This document shows, in pieces, positions 31,970 through 38,414 of a DNA stretch of 44,832 nt; within the stretch, counting starts at the first letter, position 1, and the number at the start of each line of letters is the position of its first letter. The position numbers and the translations under genes were made by a program. Where the stretch lies: the IMG/VR virus record IMGVR_UViG_3300043449_001145, positions 1 through 44,832 of that record; one strand, given 5' to 3'. Source of the stretch: a virus. Below the pieces are notes generated by a model that saw only the letters and a list, made by a program, of their open reading frames with translations, ran no database searches and had not been told where the DNA came from.

Positions 31970-32428
31970 TCATTCGGTCAAATACCGTTCCAGAATCGCG
32001 ACAGCTTCGCGCCAGCCGTGAGCAACCGCCCAACCGTAACCGTCCGCGCGAACCTGTCGCCCGAACGCTTCTTGCGCTTCGCTAGTCGCCCCGGATTTGG
32101 CTTTGATGGCTTTCCCCCGCTTCCCGGTCCGCTGGTTTTGCGGATGCGTGGGGTCGCGTTTTAGTTCGATATAAAGCCCCGCGCAGCCATGCCGGGGAAG
32201 CGGCAAGAAAATATCAGCAACGCCCGCTTGAATGCCGATTTGCTTTGCTCGCGCGCCCTTCACGGCATCCGTGAAATTTTGGTTCGTCGCATACAGTTTG
32301 CAACGCTTCGTTTCGGCGTTGTAGAAATGCGGGAACCGGCGGCGCGTTTCGGCTAGGTTGGCCCAACAGAAAAGCGCGCCTTGCTCGCCAAACTCGGAAC
32401 CGCTTCGGGCTAGGTCTTCGGGTTTCAT
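31970..32428 (-). CDS. VRR-NUC-type nuclease
   Basis: I chose the ATG at 32428 (152 residues), just after the preceding gene's stop, rather than a TTG at 32446. The VRR-NUC features are GVADIFLP, then LYIELKRD (catalytic Glu and Lys), then SEAQEAFGRQVRADGY and the closing helix ILERYL. Such phage nucleases are structure-selective and may cut DNA junctions or act in replication. It is the last gene of an overlapping mini-operon starting at 33165. The ATG context is CTTAAACATG. Confidence 0.85.
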   Translation of the reverse strand: MKPEDLARSGSEFGEQGALFCWANLAETRRRFPHFYNAETKRCKLYATNQNFTDAVKGARAKQIGIQAGVADIFLPLPRHGCAGLYIELKRDPTHPQNQRTGKRGKAIKAKSGATSEAQEAFGRQVRADGYGWAVAHGWREAVAILERYLTE

Positions 32429-32430
32429 GT

Positions 32431-32691
32431 TTAAGAGTTTCGCCAAGTTTCGAATTCAGCGCATTCCCTCGCGTATGCCTGCGGGTTGGCTGCGATCCAA
32501 GCTTTTTCTTCCGGGGTCATGGCGCGCGCTTCGATCAAAACGCGGTCTTCACGCCAGTAACCCATTTGCCGGGCGCTGATGGGGAATTGCCAAAGCCTGC
32601 GCCCCGTGTATTCGCAACGCGTTTCCGGGTCGAAGGCTGGCCCAAGCTCGCGCGTTACCTTGGTTGTTACGGTTACGGGGCGGCGCTTCAT
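32431..32691 (-). CDS. Hypothetical protein, 86 aa
   Basis: This 86-residue protein is basic with Trp residues near 34, 46 and 65. The C-terminal part is helical (MTPEEKAWIAANPQAYARE). The family is not recognised. The ATG overlaps the stop of the 48-residue gene upstream (ATGA), and its stop is 2 nt from the VRR-NUC start, so it is translated with the nuclease and may assist it. Confidence 0.7.
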   Translation of the reverse strand: MKRRPVTVTTKVTRELGPAFDPETRCEYTGRRLWQFPISARQMGYWREDRVLIEARAMTPEEKAWIAANPQAYARECAEFETWRNS

Positions 32692-32834
32692 GGAATCCTA
32701 AAAGTCCCGTGGGCGAACTGTAATTTGAAAACACGTTTAATGCGGGCAATTTGCCGCGCAACCTCGCGAGCGTCACGCGCAACGCTAAAGCGCCGTTCCC
32801 GATTGCCTTTTGAAAGGATGATTAGCGTTTTCAT
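32688..32834 (-). CDS. Small basic protein, 48 aa
   Basis: A 48-residue reading frame, rich in Arg (RERRFSVARDAREVARQIARIKR) and predicted helical in the middle. The real-gene case rests on exact four-base ATGA overlaps with the genes on both sides. The strong positive charge suggests RNA or DNA binding, but this is inference. Confidence 0.65.
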   Translation of the reverse strand: MKTLIILSKGNRERRFSVARDAREVARQIARIKRVFKLQFAHGTFRIP

Positions 32835-32986
32835 TCTTCCTCGCGTCTTTCGCGTTCTTCATCGCAGCCTTGGCAAAGGAAAAAAACGCCGCACGAACCG
32901 CACAAATCGCAAAGCGCCGCGCCGCAATCGTGGCATTCATTATCGCCCAAACAATCTGCCCCGCAATCTTCGCAAGCGTCGTTCAT
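32831..32986 (-). CDS. Cysteine-rich mini-protein, 51 aa (zinc knuckles)
   Basis: This 51-residue frame holds ten Cys in repeated CxxC-type pairs (CEDCG, CHDCG, CDLCG, CQGC), followed by an acidic/basic helix (DEERERREEE). It should bind two zinc ions, like a tiny double zinc ribbon. Four-base overlaps (ATGA) with the genes before and after support translation. The function is unknown; a regulator of host proteins or a nucleic-acid binder are candidates. Confidence 0.7.
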   Translation of the reverse strand: MNDACEDCGADCLGDNECHDCGAALCDLCGSCGVFFLCQGCDEERERREEE

Positions 32987-33165
32987 TCTTCAATTGAAAT
33001 GTAATTTTCAACGATCTTAATTCCATTTTCTTGATGCGCGCGCCGGTCAACCTTGACGCGATGTTTTCCGTGAAAAGCGCGCAACTCATCCAAGGCGCGC
33101 TTTTTCACTTCAAGCCAAAGTTCAGAACCGGCGATTTGGACAAGGTAGTAGCTGCGAGTTTTCAT
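32983..33165 (-). CDS. Hypothetical protein, 60 aa
   Basis: A 60-residue protein beginning KTRSYYLVQIAGSELW, with an Arg/Lys/His-rich helix in the middle and a strand at the end (IKIVENYISIEE). It starts the chain of overlapping genes 33165 to 31970 and is preceded by start module copy A. The family is not recognised. Confidence 0.7.
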   Translation of the reverse strand: MKTRSYYLVQIAGSELWLEVKKRALDELRAFHGKHRVKVDRRAHQENGIKIVENYISIEE

Positions 33166-33219
33166 GACGGAAAAGAAATGGCAGATTTGCGGCGAATGGG
33201 CAAGAAAAATCTTAAACAA
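33163..33219 (-). promoter_or_regulatory. Conserved start module, copy A (promoter/operator candidate)
   Basis: TTGTTTAA (33219-33212) is followed after 8 nt by TTGCC (33203-33199), 12 nt, ATCTG (33186-33182), 16 nt and the ATG (33165-33163). The TAA of the first box is also the stop codon of the preceding gene, so the module begins inside the end of the upstream coding region. Confidence 0.6.
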
Positions 33220-33385
33220 GTTTGAGCTTTGGATTTTTGGCAACCCAAGCTTCAACAAACGCGCGGTCAAAATCCGTTGCGCTGAACTGCGCGGCAAGGA
33301 ACCTGCCGCCCGGCTTGCGGTCTTGAAATTGGACGAAATGGGTTCCGTTCGCGGTTTGAATGGTGACGGGGCGCGGTTGCTTCAT
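33212..33385 (-). CDS. Hypothetical protein, 57 aa
   Basis: I chose the ATG at 33385 (57 residues) over a TTG at 33412 because of the module distance and the codon. The protein is beta-rich at first (VTIQTANGTHFVQFQDR) and ends with a helix (FDRAFVEAWVAKNPK). The family is not recognised. It is a one-gene cassette with its own start module (copy B), and its stop codon lies within copy A of the next gene. Confidence 0.65.
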   Translation of the reverse strand: MKQPRPVTIQTANGTHFVQFQDRKPGGRFLAAQFSATDFDRAFVEAWVAKNPKLKLV

Positions 33386-33434
33386 GCGCGGAATCTGGCA
33401 GATTTTAGGCAAACATCAAGCGAAAATTAAACAA
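33383..33434 (-). promoter_or_regulatory. Conserved start module, copy B (shorter spacing)
   Basis: TTGTTTAA (33434-33427), 7 nt, TTGAT (33419-33415), 11 nt, ATCTG (33403-33399), then 13 nt to the ATG (33385-33383). Its spacing is 1-3 nt shorter than in the other copies, so it is the weakest fit. ATCTGCCA is shared with copy A. Confidence 0.5.
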
Positions 33435-33446
33435 CTTCCAGGATTT

Positions 33447-33469
33447 CGCCGGGGGATTGGACCCCGGCG
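33447..33469 (-). terminator. Perfect 8-bp GC hairpin with TCCAATC loop
   Basis: CGCCGGGG and CCCCGGCG form the arms; the coding-strand loop is TCCAATC. It begins 15 nt after the stop of the 33485-33733 gene. There is no T-run. It closes the cassette that starts with module copy C and precedes module copy B. Confidence 0.55.
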
Positions 33470-33484
33470 GGCGCGCTTGGTTGT

Positions 33485-33733
33485 TTAGACGTAGCGGTTG
33501 CGAATCAAAAAGCTTGTCAGTTCGCCCCAGCTTCCTTCGCGATATTTGCCACCTTGCGGCCAAACGTAATAAACCGTTTTACCGTCCCGGTAAAGCTCGC
33601 CGATCATGGCGTCGGCTGCGTCAAGTTGCTCGCCCATCTTGTCCCAAGCGCGGTCCTCCGCTTTAACGCGGCGGTTGTCGCGCGCGTCCCATTCACGTTG
33701 AATCTTTTCGTGTTCGCTGAGTTTGTTTTTCAT
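33485..33733 (-). CDS. Hypothetical protein, 82 aa
   Basis: An 82-residue protein with a charged helical first half (SEHEKIQREWDARDNRRVKAE) and a second half with Tyr/Trp and Gly (VYYVWPQGGKYREGSWG). It lacks a membrane segment and no family is recognised. The ATG position is fixed by start module copy C. It forms a one-gene cassette closed by a GC hairpin. Confidence 0.68.
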   Translation of the reverse strand: MKNKLSEHEKIQREWDARDNRRVKAEDRAWDKMGEQLDAADAMIGELYRDGKTVYYVWPQGGKYREGSWGELTSFLIRNRYV

Positions 33734-33787
33734 GACGCGGAAGGGATCGCAGAAAATGCCCCGCGCGTCAATCCCCAATTTTAACAA
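33731..33787 (-). promoter_or_regulatory. Conserved start module, copy C (promoter/operator candidate)
   Basis: TTGTTAAA (33787-33780), 8 nt, TTGAC (33771-33767), 12 nt, TTCTG (33754-33750), 16 nt, ATG (33733-33731). The TAA in the first box is the stop codon of the membrane protein gene upstream. With copy D this is the clearest example. Confidence 0.62.
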
Positions 33788-34026
33788 TCAGCGAAAAAAG
33801 CGAAAAAAGACGGCAGCAAGGCAATCAGCGCCGCAGCCGAAACAATCAGCGGCGGCAGGATTGCCAGCGGGTGAACGTCAAACAAGATACCCGCAGCGAC
33901 GCCCACGCTGCCAATCGCGGCAGCAACGCAAGCGCGCCGGTCGCGTTGGTTGCGTTTGCGCCGGTCATAGCGCCGGGCGGTTTCTTGAATATAACGAACT
34001 TCGTAGGGATTTACGGTTTTTTTCAT
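33781..34026 (-). CDS. Small two-helix membrane protein, 81 aa
   Basis: The protein has 81 residues. An Arg/Lys-rich cytoplasmic start (YDRRKRNQRDRR) is followed by two hydrophobic helices (about 32-49 and 54-77). The build is like a class II holin or a superinfection/defence membrane protein, but it is far from the lysis cassette, so an early accessory role is more likely. The ATG overlaps the preceding stop (ATGA) in a CGTCATGA context. Confidence 0.68.
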   Translation of the reverse strand: MKKTVNPYEVRYIQETARRYDRRKRNQRDRRACVAAAIGSVGVAAGILFDVHPLAILPPLIVSAAALIALLPSFFAFFADC

Positions 34027-34310
34027 GACGTTTTGATTTTGGCGTTTTCGATCTTGAGCGGTTCCCCGTTCAAAAATTGGCAAAGGGTGGCAAGCGCAAG
34101 CTGCCGCGAGTTTTTGGGCGACGGGAGGAAGATCAACCACGAAAGCGAACCTTCGACAAGTCGAACAGTTGCTTTGTAAACGGTCCCAATCCCTGCGCGT
34201 GCAGCGGTCCCGGTTGAATGGTATTCAATTGAAACAAGTTTCGTTTCAACCTTCTTTGCCCGTCTAAGCTTGAGCGCAAGCGCGCGTTGCTGAATTTCCG
34301 TTAGAGTCAT
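34023..34310 (-). CDS. Hypothetical protein, 95 aa
   Basis: I chose the ATG at 34310 because it overlaps the preceding stop by four bases (ATGA). The protein starts with a basic helix (TLTEIQQRALALKLRRAKK), followed by beta-type segments (KLVSIEYHSTGTAAR, TVYKATVRLVEG) and a final helix. The family is not recognised. It is the middle gene of the three-gene unit 34780 to 33781. Confidence 0.66.
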   Translation of the reverse strand: MTLTEIQQRALALKLRRAKKVETKLVSIEYHSTGTAARAGIGTVYKATVRLVEGSLSWLIFLPSPKNSRQLALATLCQFLNGEPLKIENAKIKTS

Positions 34311-34780
34311 TGGTCGAAGGTGTAATGTCTGCCGCAATCCGGGCAAGTTCCGATTTCGCCGGATAGCGCGTGCGGGTAGTCCTGCGATTCAGTTGGTCGC
34401 ATGATTCCCATTTGCCAATCAACATCCAACCGAATCTTCCTTTCCACAATCAGCGGCTTACGACTTCCGCAGCCGCAGGATGCATCCGGCCCAAGTTCGA
34501 CCGGCGGCGCGTCGGCGTGCTTTTGATTCTCCGCAAGAAGGCGCGTGACTTCCTCGCTGATTGTTTCGCGCCCTTGGGAAAGGCGCAACCTGTCCACAAT
34601 GGCGCAAAGCGTTTGTTCTAGTTCGGAGAACGCGACCAGTTCGAAGGAATCAACCGCGTGATGTTTCCGAACGCGAACTTGAAACTTCCAATTGGAACGC
34701 GGACGAATTTTGACGGAACAACCGTTTTCCAGCAATTCCGCGATCAGCTCCCAAATCACCTTGTTTTGATGAATTTTCAT
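34307..34780 (-). CDS. Hypothetical protein with two cysteine pairs, 157 aa
   Basis: The protein has 157 residues. The N-terminal half is a mixed strand-helix domain; the C-terminal half carries CGCGSRK and CPDCGRHYTF, so four Cys (with a long spacer) likely bind zinc. It lies directly next to the iteron array (34784-35061), and three repeats overlap the -35 area of its likely promoter (TATAAT at 34846-34851). An origin-binding or regulatory role is an attractive guess, but no replication-initiator family is recognised. Confidence 0.68.
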   Translation of the reverse strand: MKIHQNKVIWELIAELLENGCSVKIRPRSNWKFQVRVRKHHAVDSFELVAFSELEQTLCAIVDRLRLSQGRETISEEVTRLLAENQKHADAPPVELGPDASCGCGSRKPLIVERKIRLDVDWQMGIMRPTESQDYPHALSGEIGTCPDCGRHYTFDQ

Positions 34781-34783
34781 TTT

Positions 34784-35061
34784 TTAACCGAATTAACCTT
34801 TTGGGCATTTTTTGGTTAACGCCGCAAACCGTTGAAAATAAAGGAATTATATAAATCTATTAACCTATTAACCTAATTAACCCTTTTTAGGGAAAAAATT
34901 TCGCTCGCCTTCCGCGCGCGCGTGAAGCGGCGCACGCGAGGGTTTCTGAATGGGTCTTTTTTCTTCAAAACTGGTTAACAGGTTAAAATCCGTTGTAAGT
35001 CGTTGAAAATCAGTTAGTTACACTGCTAACCCGACTGGTTAACGCTTGGTTAACAGGTTAA
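34784..35061. other. Iteron array with central hairpin: candidate replication origin
   Basis: The hexamer TTAACC occurs at 34784, 34793, 34860, 34868 and 34877. Its complement GGTTAA occurs at 34814, 34973, 34981, 35037, 35048 and 35056. The left half is mainly TTAACC and the right half only GGTTAA. A hairpin (CGCGTG 34919-34924 with CACGCG 34933-34938) lies almost exactly at the centre, and 34781-34900 is A/T-rich. Repeat spacing inside groups is 8-11 bp. It is the longest gap without a full gene (34781-35038), and the end of the 35039-35329 gene runs into it. A replication origin or a regulator's operator array are the main options. Confidence 0.6.
34846..34851 (-). promoter_or_regulatory. 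-10-like TATAAT overlapping the iteron array
   Basis: On the minus strand TATAAT lies 66 nt upstream of the ATG at 34780. The region where a -35 box should be is occupied by three iterons (34860-34882) and has no TTGACA match. Transcription from here may therefore depend on, or be blocked by, the iteron-binding protein. Confidence 0.45.
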
Positions 35062-35329
35062 CGCGACAGAACTGGCGGATTTCCGAAAAGGCCCATTCCC
35101 GCCAAATCCCTGCCGGAATCAACTTGCGCGCGCACGCTTGAGCAAAGCGACGGACGCGAACGCGGATTGCAAAACGGCATCCGCGCGGGCTGAATGTCAG
35201 ATAAACCGCAATCGCGCGCCCGTAGCGCAATCGCTGGAATGCTCGCCGGTAGAACCGCAGGACAACCAAGGTTGCGCCGGGCCGGTATTGTGGAAACGCT
35301 GAAACGCGTTCGGATGGTTTGGTTTTCAT
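35039..35329 (-). CDS. Very basic hypothetical protein, 96 aa
   Basis: The protein has 96 residues with about 20 Arg and several Phe/Tyr (RFYRRAFQRLRYGRA, RVRVRRFAQACARK). No family is recognised. The last codons and the stop lie inside iteron repeats, so the gene end and the array share sequence. The ATG has a CTTAAACATG context, 12 nt after the preceding stop. It may bind nucleic acid, but a spurious frame in a regulatory region cannot be excluded. Confidence 0.5.
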   Translation of the reverse strand: MKTKPSERVSAFPQYRPGATLVVLRFYRRAFQRLRYGRAIAVYLTFSPRGCRFAIRVRVRRFAQACARKLIPAGIWREWAFSEIRQFCRVNLLTKR

Positions 35330-35341
35330 GTTTAAGAAAGG

Positions 35342-35587
35342 TTAGCCGATGCTCACGGAATGGAATTTGCCCATTTCGTCAATCCAGCAATAAAACAATG
35401 AATCGAAAGCCACGCAGTAACCCGCGACGCTTTCAAGCGTCTTGCTAAGGTCTTCGGCGTTGGTTGCTTCGCCGTGGTCTAGATGACGGCGGAAAGCGGA
35501 ACCCTTGGAAACGCCCCACGCAGCCCAAGGAAGATTTCCCGCCGCGCGGGTAGTGGCTGCGAATTCCTTCCAGTCGAATTTTTTCAT
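35342..35587 (-). CDS. Hypothetical protein, 81 aa
   Basis: An 81-residue protein opening with KKFDWKEFAATTRAAG and having a likely helix-turn-helix-like stretch (WAAWGVSKGSAFRRHLDHGEATNAEDLSKTLE, split here only as a description of 24-55), then a strand-rich end (YCVAFDSLFYCWIDEMG). It may be a small DNA-binding regulator, at low certainty. It follows the 35608-36054 gene with 20 nt between. Confidence 0.65.
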   Translation of the reverse strand: MKKFDWKEFAATTRAAGNLPWAAWGVSKGSAFRRHLDHGEATNAEDLSKTLESVAGYCVAFDSLFYCWIDEMGKFHSVSIG

Positions 35588-35607
35588 AATGTTTTTAGGT
35601 TTGGAAA

Positions 35608-36054
35608 TTAAGCAACAATCGAAAAAGCGTTGCGGCGGTTGATGGCGTTAAATTCCCGCATGATGGCTTCCGGCGACATGGCCAAAAGCATTTGCCGCGT
35701 AAACCCTGCCGCAAACATGACTTCAAGCGCGGCTTTGGCTTCGTCCACAAGGGCCGCAGGCGCGACAGGTGCGGCGGCTTGGGTTGGAGTGGGCGCGGGC
35801 GTTTGCGGGACCGTGGCGGGCGCTGGCGCGTGCATTGTTGGGGCCATGCTGAACTGACCAAACGGAAAACAGTATTCCGAACCGTCTTCGCGTTTGAAGA
35901 CCTTCACGGTCTTGATTTCGCCGCAACCCAAATCAAGGGTTACGCGGGCAGCGGTCCGCTTGATGACGGTTGCGGTAAAGACGCAATCCGAATCGCAAGC
36001 CGAACGGGCGGAAAGGTTTTGACCGGCGGCGAAGGTGTTTGCTTGGTTGCTCAT
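35608..36054 (-). CDS. Hypothetical protein with Ala/Pro linker, 148 aa
   Basis: The protein has 148 residues. A beta-rich N-terminal domain (VFTATVIKRTAARVTLDLGCGEIKTVKVFKRE, given here as about 25-56) is followed by an Ala/Pro/Thr linker (about 72-98) and a helical C-terminal domain (EAKAALEVMFAAGF to the end). The first domain looks like a small OB- or barrel-type fold. It is preceded by start module copy E. The function is unknown. Confidence 0.68.
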   Translation of the reverse strand: MSNQANTFAAGQNLSARSACDSDCVFTATVIKRTAARVTLDLGCGEIKTVKVFKREDGSEYCFPFGQFSMAPTMHAPAPATVPQTPAPTPTQAAAPVAPAALVDEAKAALEVMFAAGFTRQMLLAMSPEAIMREFNAINRRNAFSIVA

Positions 36055-36108
36055 GACGCCGCAAAGATGTTTGATTTTTTCCCGATTGGCGAGAAAAAAC
36101 TTCAACAA
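36052..36108 (-). promoter_or_regulatory. Conserved start module, copy E (promoter/operator candidate)
   Basis: TTGTTGAA (36108-36101), then GTTTTTTC identical to that in copy 2, TCGCC (36092-36088), 12 nt, ATCAA (36075-36071), 16 nt and the ATG (36054-36052). The third box deviates, but the overall spacing is the same. It lies between the primase stop (36148) and this gene's ATG. Confidence 0.52.
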
Positions 36109-36147
36109 TCTTTCAAAAGCCCGATTTTTCTAGGGCTGGCGGGCGCG

Positions 36148-38403
36148 TTACCAAGCCGGGCCGGGGTAATAAATCGGCGCTTTCATGCCGAATTCTGTTT
36201 GAAGCTGTTGGAGGGGGACCATTTCCAGAACCTCACGGCGGACCATATCGCCCAACAAATCAGCAAGGGCGCGAGTCGGCCCGCGCCGGTCGTTCTTGAA
36301 GCACGCCAAACGCCGCGCGTAGATCGTGAAAAAAGCCGCCGGGACGACTTGGGAAGAAAGAAGCGCCTTCGGGCAGCGATGGGCAAGGCGCTGTTTTTCC
36401 GTGAGCGTCTGGAAGTGGGCAAACAGTCGGCGAATTTCGCTTTCTTGTTTCGCTTCGCCGGTCCCAACGTCGCCCGATGAAAAGCGCCGCATCATGTCCC
36501 CAATTTCCCGGCGGATGATTCCAACCGCCCACAAGGCAACGCCCGCGTCAATCGTCGGCGCATGGATGTTGACGCCGACGGCAACCAGCGCCGCAAGCTT
36601 GAGCGCCTTTAGATGCGCCCGGTTCCAAAGTTCCGCCTCCGTGTCAATGGCGGTTGAATTGATCTTGAAATCGGCTTCGGCGTTGAGCTTGTCAAAAATG
36701 GCTTTTGCTTCGGCGCTCATCGAAACCGGGCAACAAGTATGATGCTGCGCCGTATTGACGGCAACCGTGACCAATTCGCCAAAAGCCTTGACCAGTTCAG
36801 GCGCGGGCGGATGGAATGCGTTTGGGTTCGGGTCCGGGCGCTGCCCGTGATATTCGATGATCGTAAAGCGCGGAATCAAACCTTCGGCGATATGCGAAAC
36901 GTCCAGCCCGTTAAAGAATGTTTCCGGGGTCGATTCGCCCAAAATCGTAACGTTGGGCGCTTGGACTAGGCGCGTGTTTTTGTCGCTGTCGGAATAGACG
37001 CTTGAGCGAAGAACCTTTGTAAATCCGCTTTTGGCGTAAATATCAAGCAAGACCCGGCGCAGCATCAAAAGTGGTCCGGGCGCGTTGGGGTCGCAAATCT
37101 GTTGCAGCGTCAACCCCACTTCCCCAAGCACGGAAACGAAACATGGGCGCGAATCCAGAACCTTTACCAAGGCTTGACCCGACGCAAACGCAGCCGGTCC
37201 CATAAAGTCGTCAACCATCGGGATATTCTGGCGAACGGCTGCAACTAGATTGTCAATGCCGGTTGCCGCGCCTTCCTTTCCGCGTCCCGTCTTCGCAAGA
37301 AGCATAATATATTGGTTAAGACCCGTTCCGCTCACGTTGTAGGAACGCGCACAAATTCCGGCGCAAAGGGCGATTGATGCCGCAAGAGCGACTTCGGGAA
37401 CCGGGCGAATTGCGCTTGAAAGAATGTAATCCGCAACCTGCCCAACCAACCCCGGCGGGAAGGAATACTTTGAAACAGGTTGCGAGAAATCCGGCACGGG
37501 TTCGGCTTCCGGCGCTGGCGGTTCGCTTTCGATTTGTGGCAATTGGGAAATGTCCACAAGGGGCGCTTCGCGTTGGCGAATGCGCTTCAAGCTGCGATTG
37601 ATATAAACATCATTTCGCGTCGCCTTCGGTCGCTGGCCCAACGCCGTTTGTCGGAACATCCGGCGCACCTGTTCATTGCTGCGCGTATAAAATGCGAGCA
37701 TTGAAATCAACGCAAAGTCGGCTTCCGATTGGGAAGGGTATCCAAGCGCGTTAAAGTTGCCTTCGCAAAGTTTAACAAACTTTTCAGCATTCCCCGCGCG
37801 CGTCGCCATCTTCCAGATTTGAGCATCTTCTAAAATCGGGTCTTCTTCGACCAGTTCGCCCGCTTCGTCAGTCAAGCGCCCCATCTGCGAAAACATCGCG
37901 TCAAGCAAAGGCTGACAGTCGGCAACGGGCGCGTTTTTAATCACGTTGCCCGTGAAGATCATATAACGGTCGCAAGAATAAATTTCCACCTTGTCCCGCC
38001 GCACGCCGCAAGGAATGGAACCCTTGACGACAATATGAACGCCGCGCCCGCTTTGGGAAACTTCCGCGTAAGTGTCGAATGCGTCAAAAATCGCTTGATG
38101 ACGTTCCGCCCTTTCTTGCGCTAGCGGATAATCCGGGTCGGTTTCCAGAATGCGCGATTTCTGCCCTTTAACGTTGCGTTCAAACGGATCGTCCAAGTCT
38201 ATCACGCAAAACGGATCGTTCCGCCCTAGGATAAAGCCGACGTGCCGCATTCCGGCTTGGATCGCTTCGGCGAATGTTCCGCCCGTTGTGGGGTCCGCTG
38301 GGTCCGCAAGTTGTCCGGTTCGCGGGTTGATGGGCTTTTTGTCGGAACCTGCCGCCACCCATTGCGGAAGGGCGCGCAGTTCTGCGGGAATATTTTCAAT
38401 CAT
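36148..38403 (-). CDS. PrimPol-type primase with C-terminal helicase-like (DUF3987-type) domain
   Basis: I chose the ATG at 38403 (751 residues), 11 nt after the preceding stop; a longer in-frame start would overlap that gene. The PrimPol core has VIDLDDP (Asp69, Asp71), SGRGVHIV (His123) and EIYSCDRYMIFTG (140-152). A helical primase C-terminal domain follows (about 195-275). The C-terminal half has a Walker A-like AKTGRGKE (371-378) and later LGEVGLTL and EGLIPRFTI, as in DUF3987-type ATPases. It should make primers, and perhaps unwind DNA, for the family B polymerase. The Walker A last residue is Glu, not Ser/Thr, so ATPase activity is uncertain. Confidence 0.88.
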   Translation of the reverse strand: MIENIPAELRALPQWVAAGSDKKPINPRTGQLADPADPTTGGTFAEAIQAGMRHVGFILGRNDPFCVIDLDDPFERNVKGQKSRILETDPDYPLAQERAERHQAIFDAFDTYAEVSQSGRGVHIVVKGSIPCGVRRDKVEIYSCDRYMIFTGNVIKNAPVADCQPLLDAMFSQMGRLTDEAGELVEEDPILEDAQIWKMATRAGNAEKFVKLCEGNFNALGYPSQSEADFALISMLAFYTRSNEQVRRMFRQTALGQRPKATRNDVYINRSLKRIRQREAPLVDISQLPQIESEPPAPEAEPVPDFSQPVSKYSFPPGLVGQVADYILSSAIRPVPEVALAASIALCAGICARSYNVSGTGLNQYIMLLAKTGRGKEGAATGIDNLVAAVRQNIPMVDDFMGPAAFASGQALVKVLDSRPCFVSVLGEVGLTLQQICDPNAPGPLLMLRRVLLDIYAKSGFTKVLRSSVYSDSDKNTRLVQAPNVTILGESTPETFFNGLDVSHIAEGLIPRFTIIEYHGQRPDPNPNAFHPPAPELVKAFGELVTVAVNTAQHHTCCPVSMSAEAKAIFDKLNAEADFKINSTAIDTEAELWNRAHLKALKLAALVAVGVNIHAPTIDAGVALWAVGIIRREIGDMMRRFSSGDVGTGEAKQESEIRRLFAHFQTLTEKQRLAHRCPKALLSSQVVPAAFFTIYARRLACFKNDRRGPTRALADLLGDMVRREVLEMVPLQQLQTEFGMKAPIYYPGPAW

Positions 38404-38414
38404 GTTTGCGGGTC

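Noticed and set aside
34011-34060. Module copy before the membrane protein at 34026
   Set aside because: It has the CGTCATGA context but lacks TTGTTnAA and TTGnC boxes; the gene is coupled to the preceding one by a four-base overlap.
34784-35061. CRISPR array
   Set aside because: Repeats are 6 bp, spaced 8-11 bp in groups and present in both orientations, with no uniform spacers; an iteron arrangement fits better.
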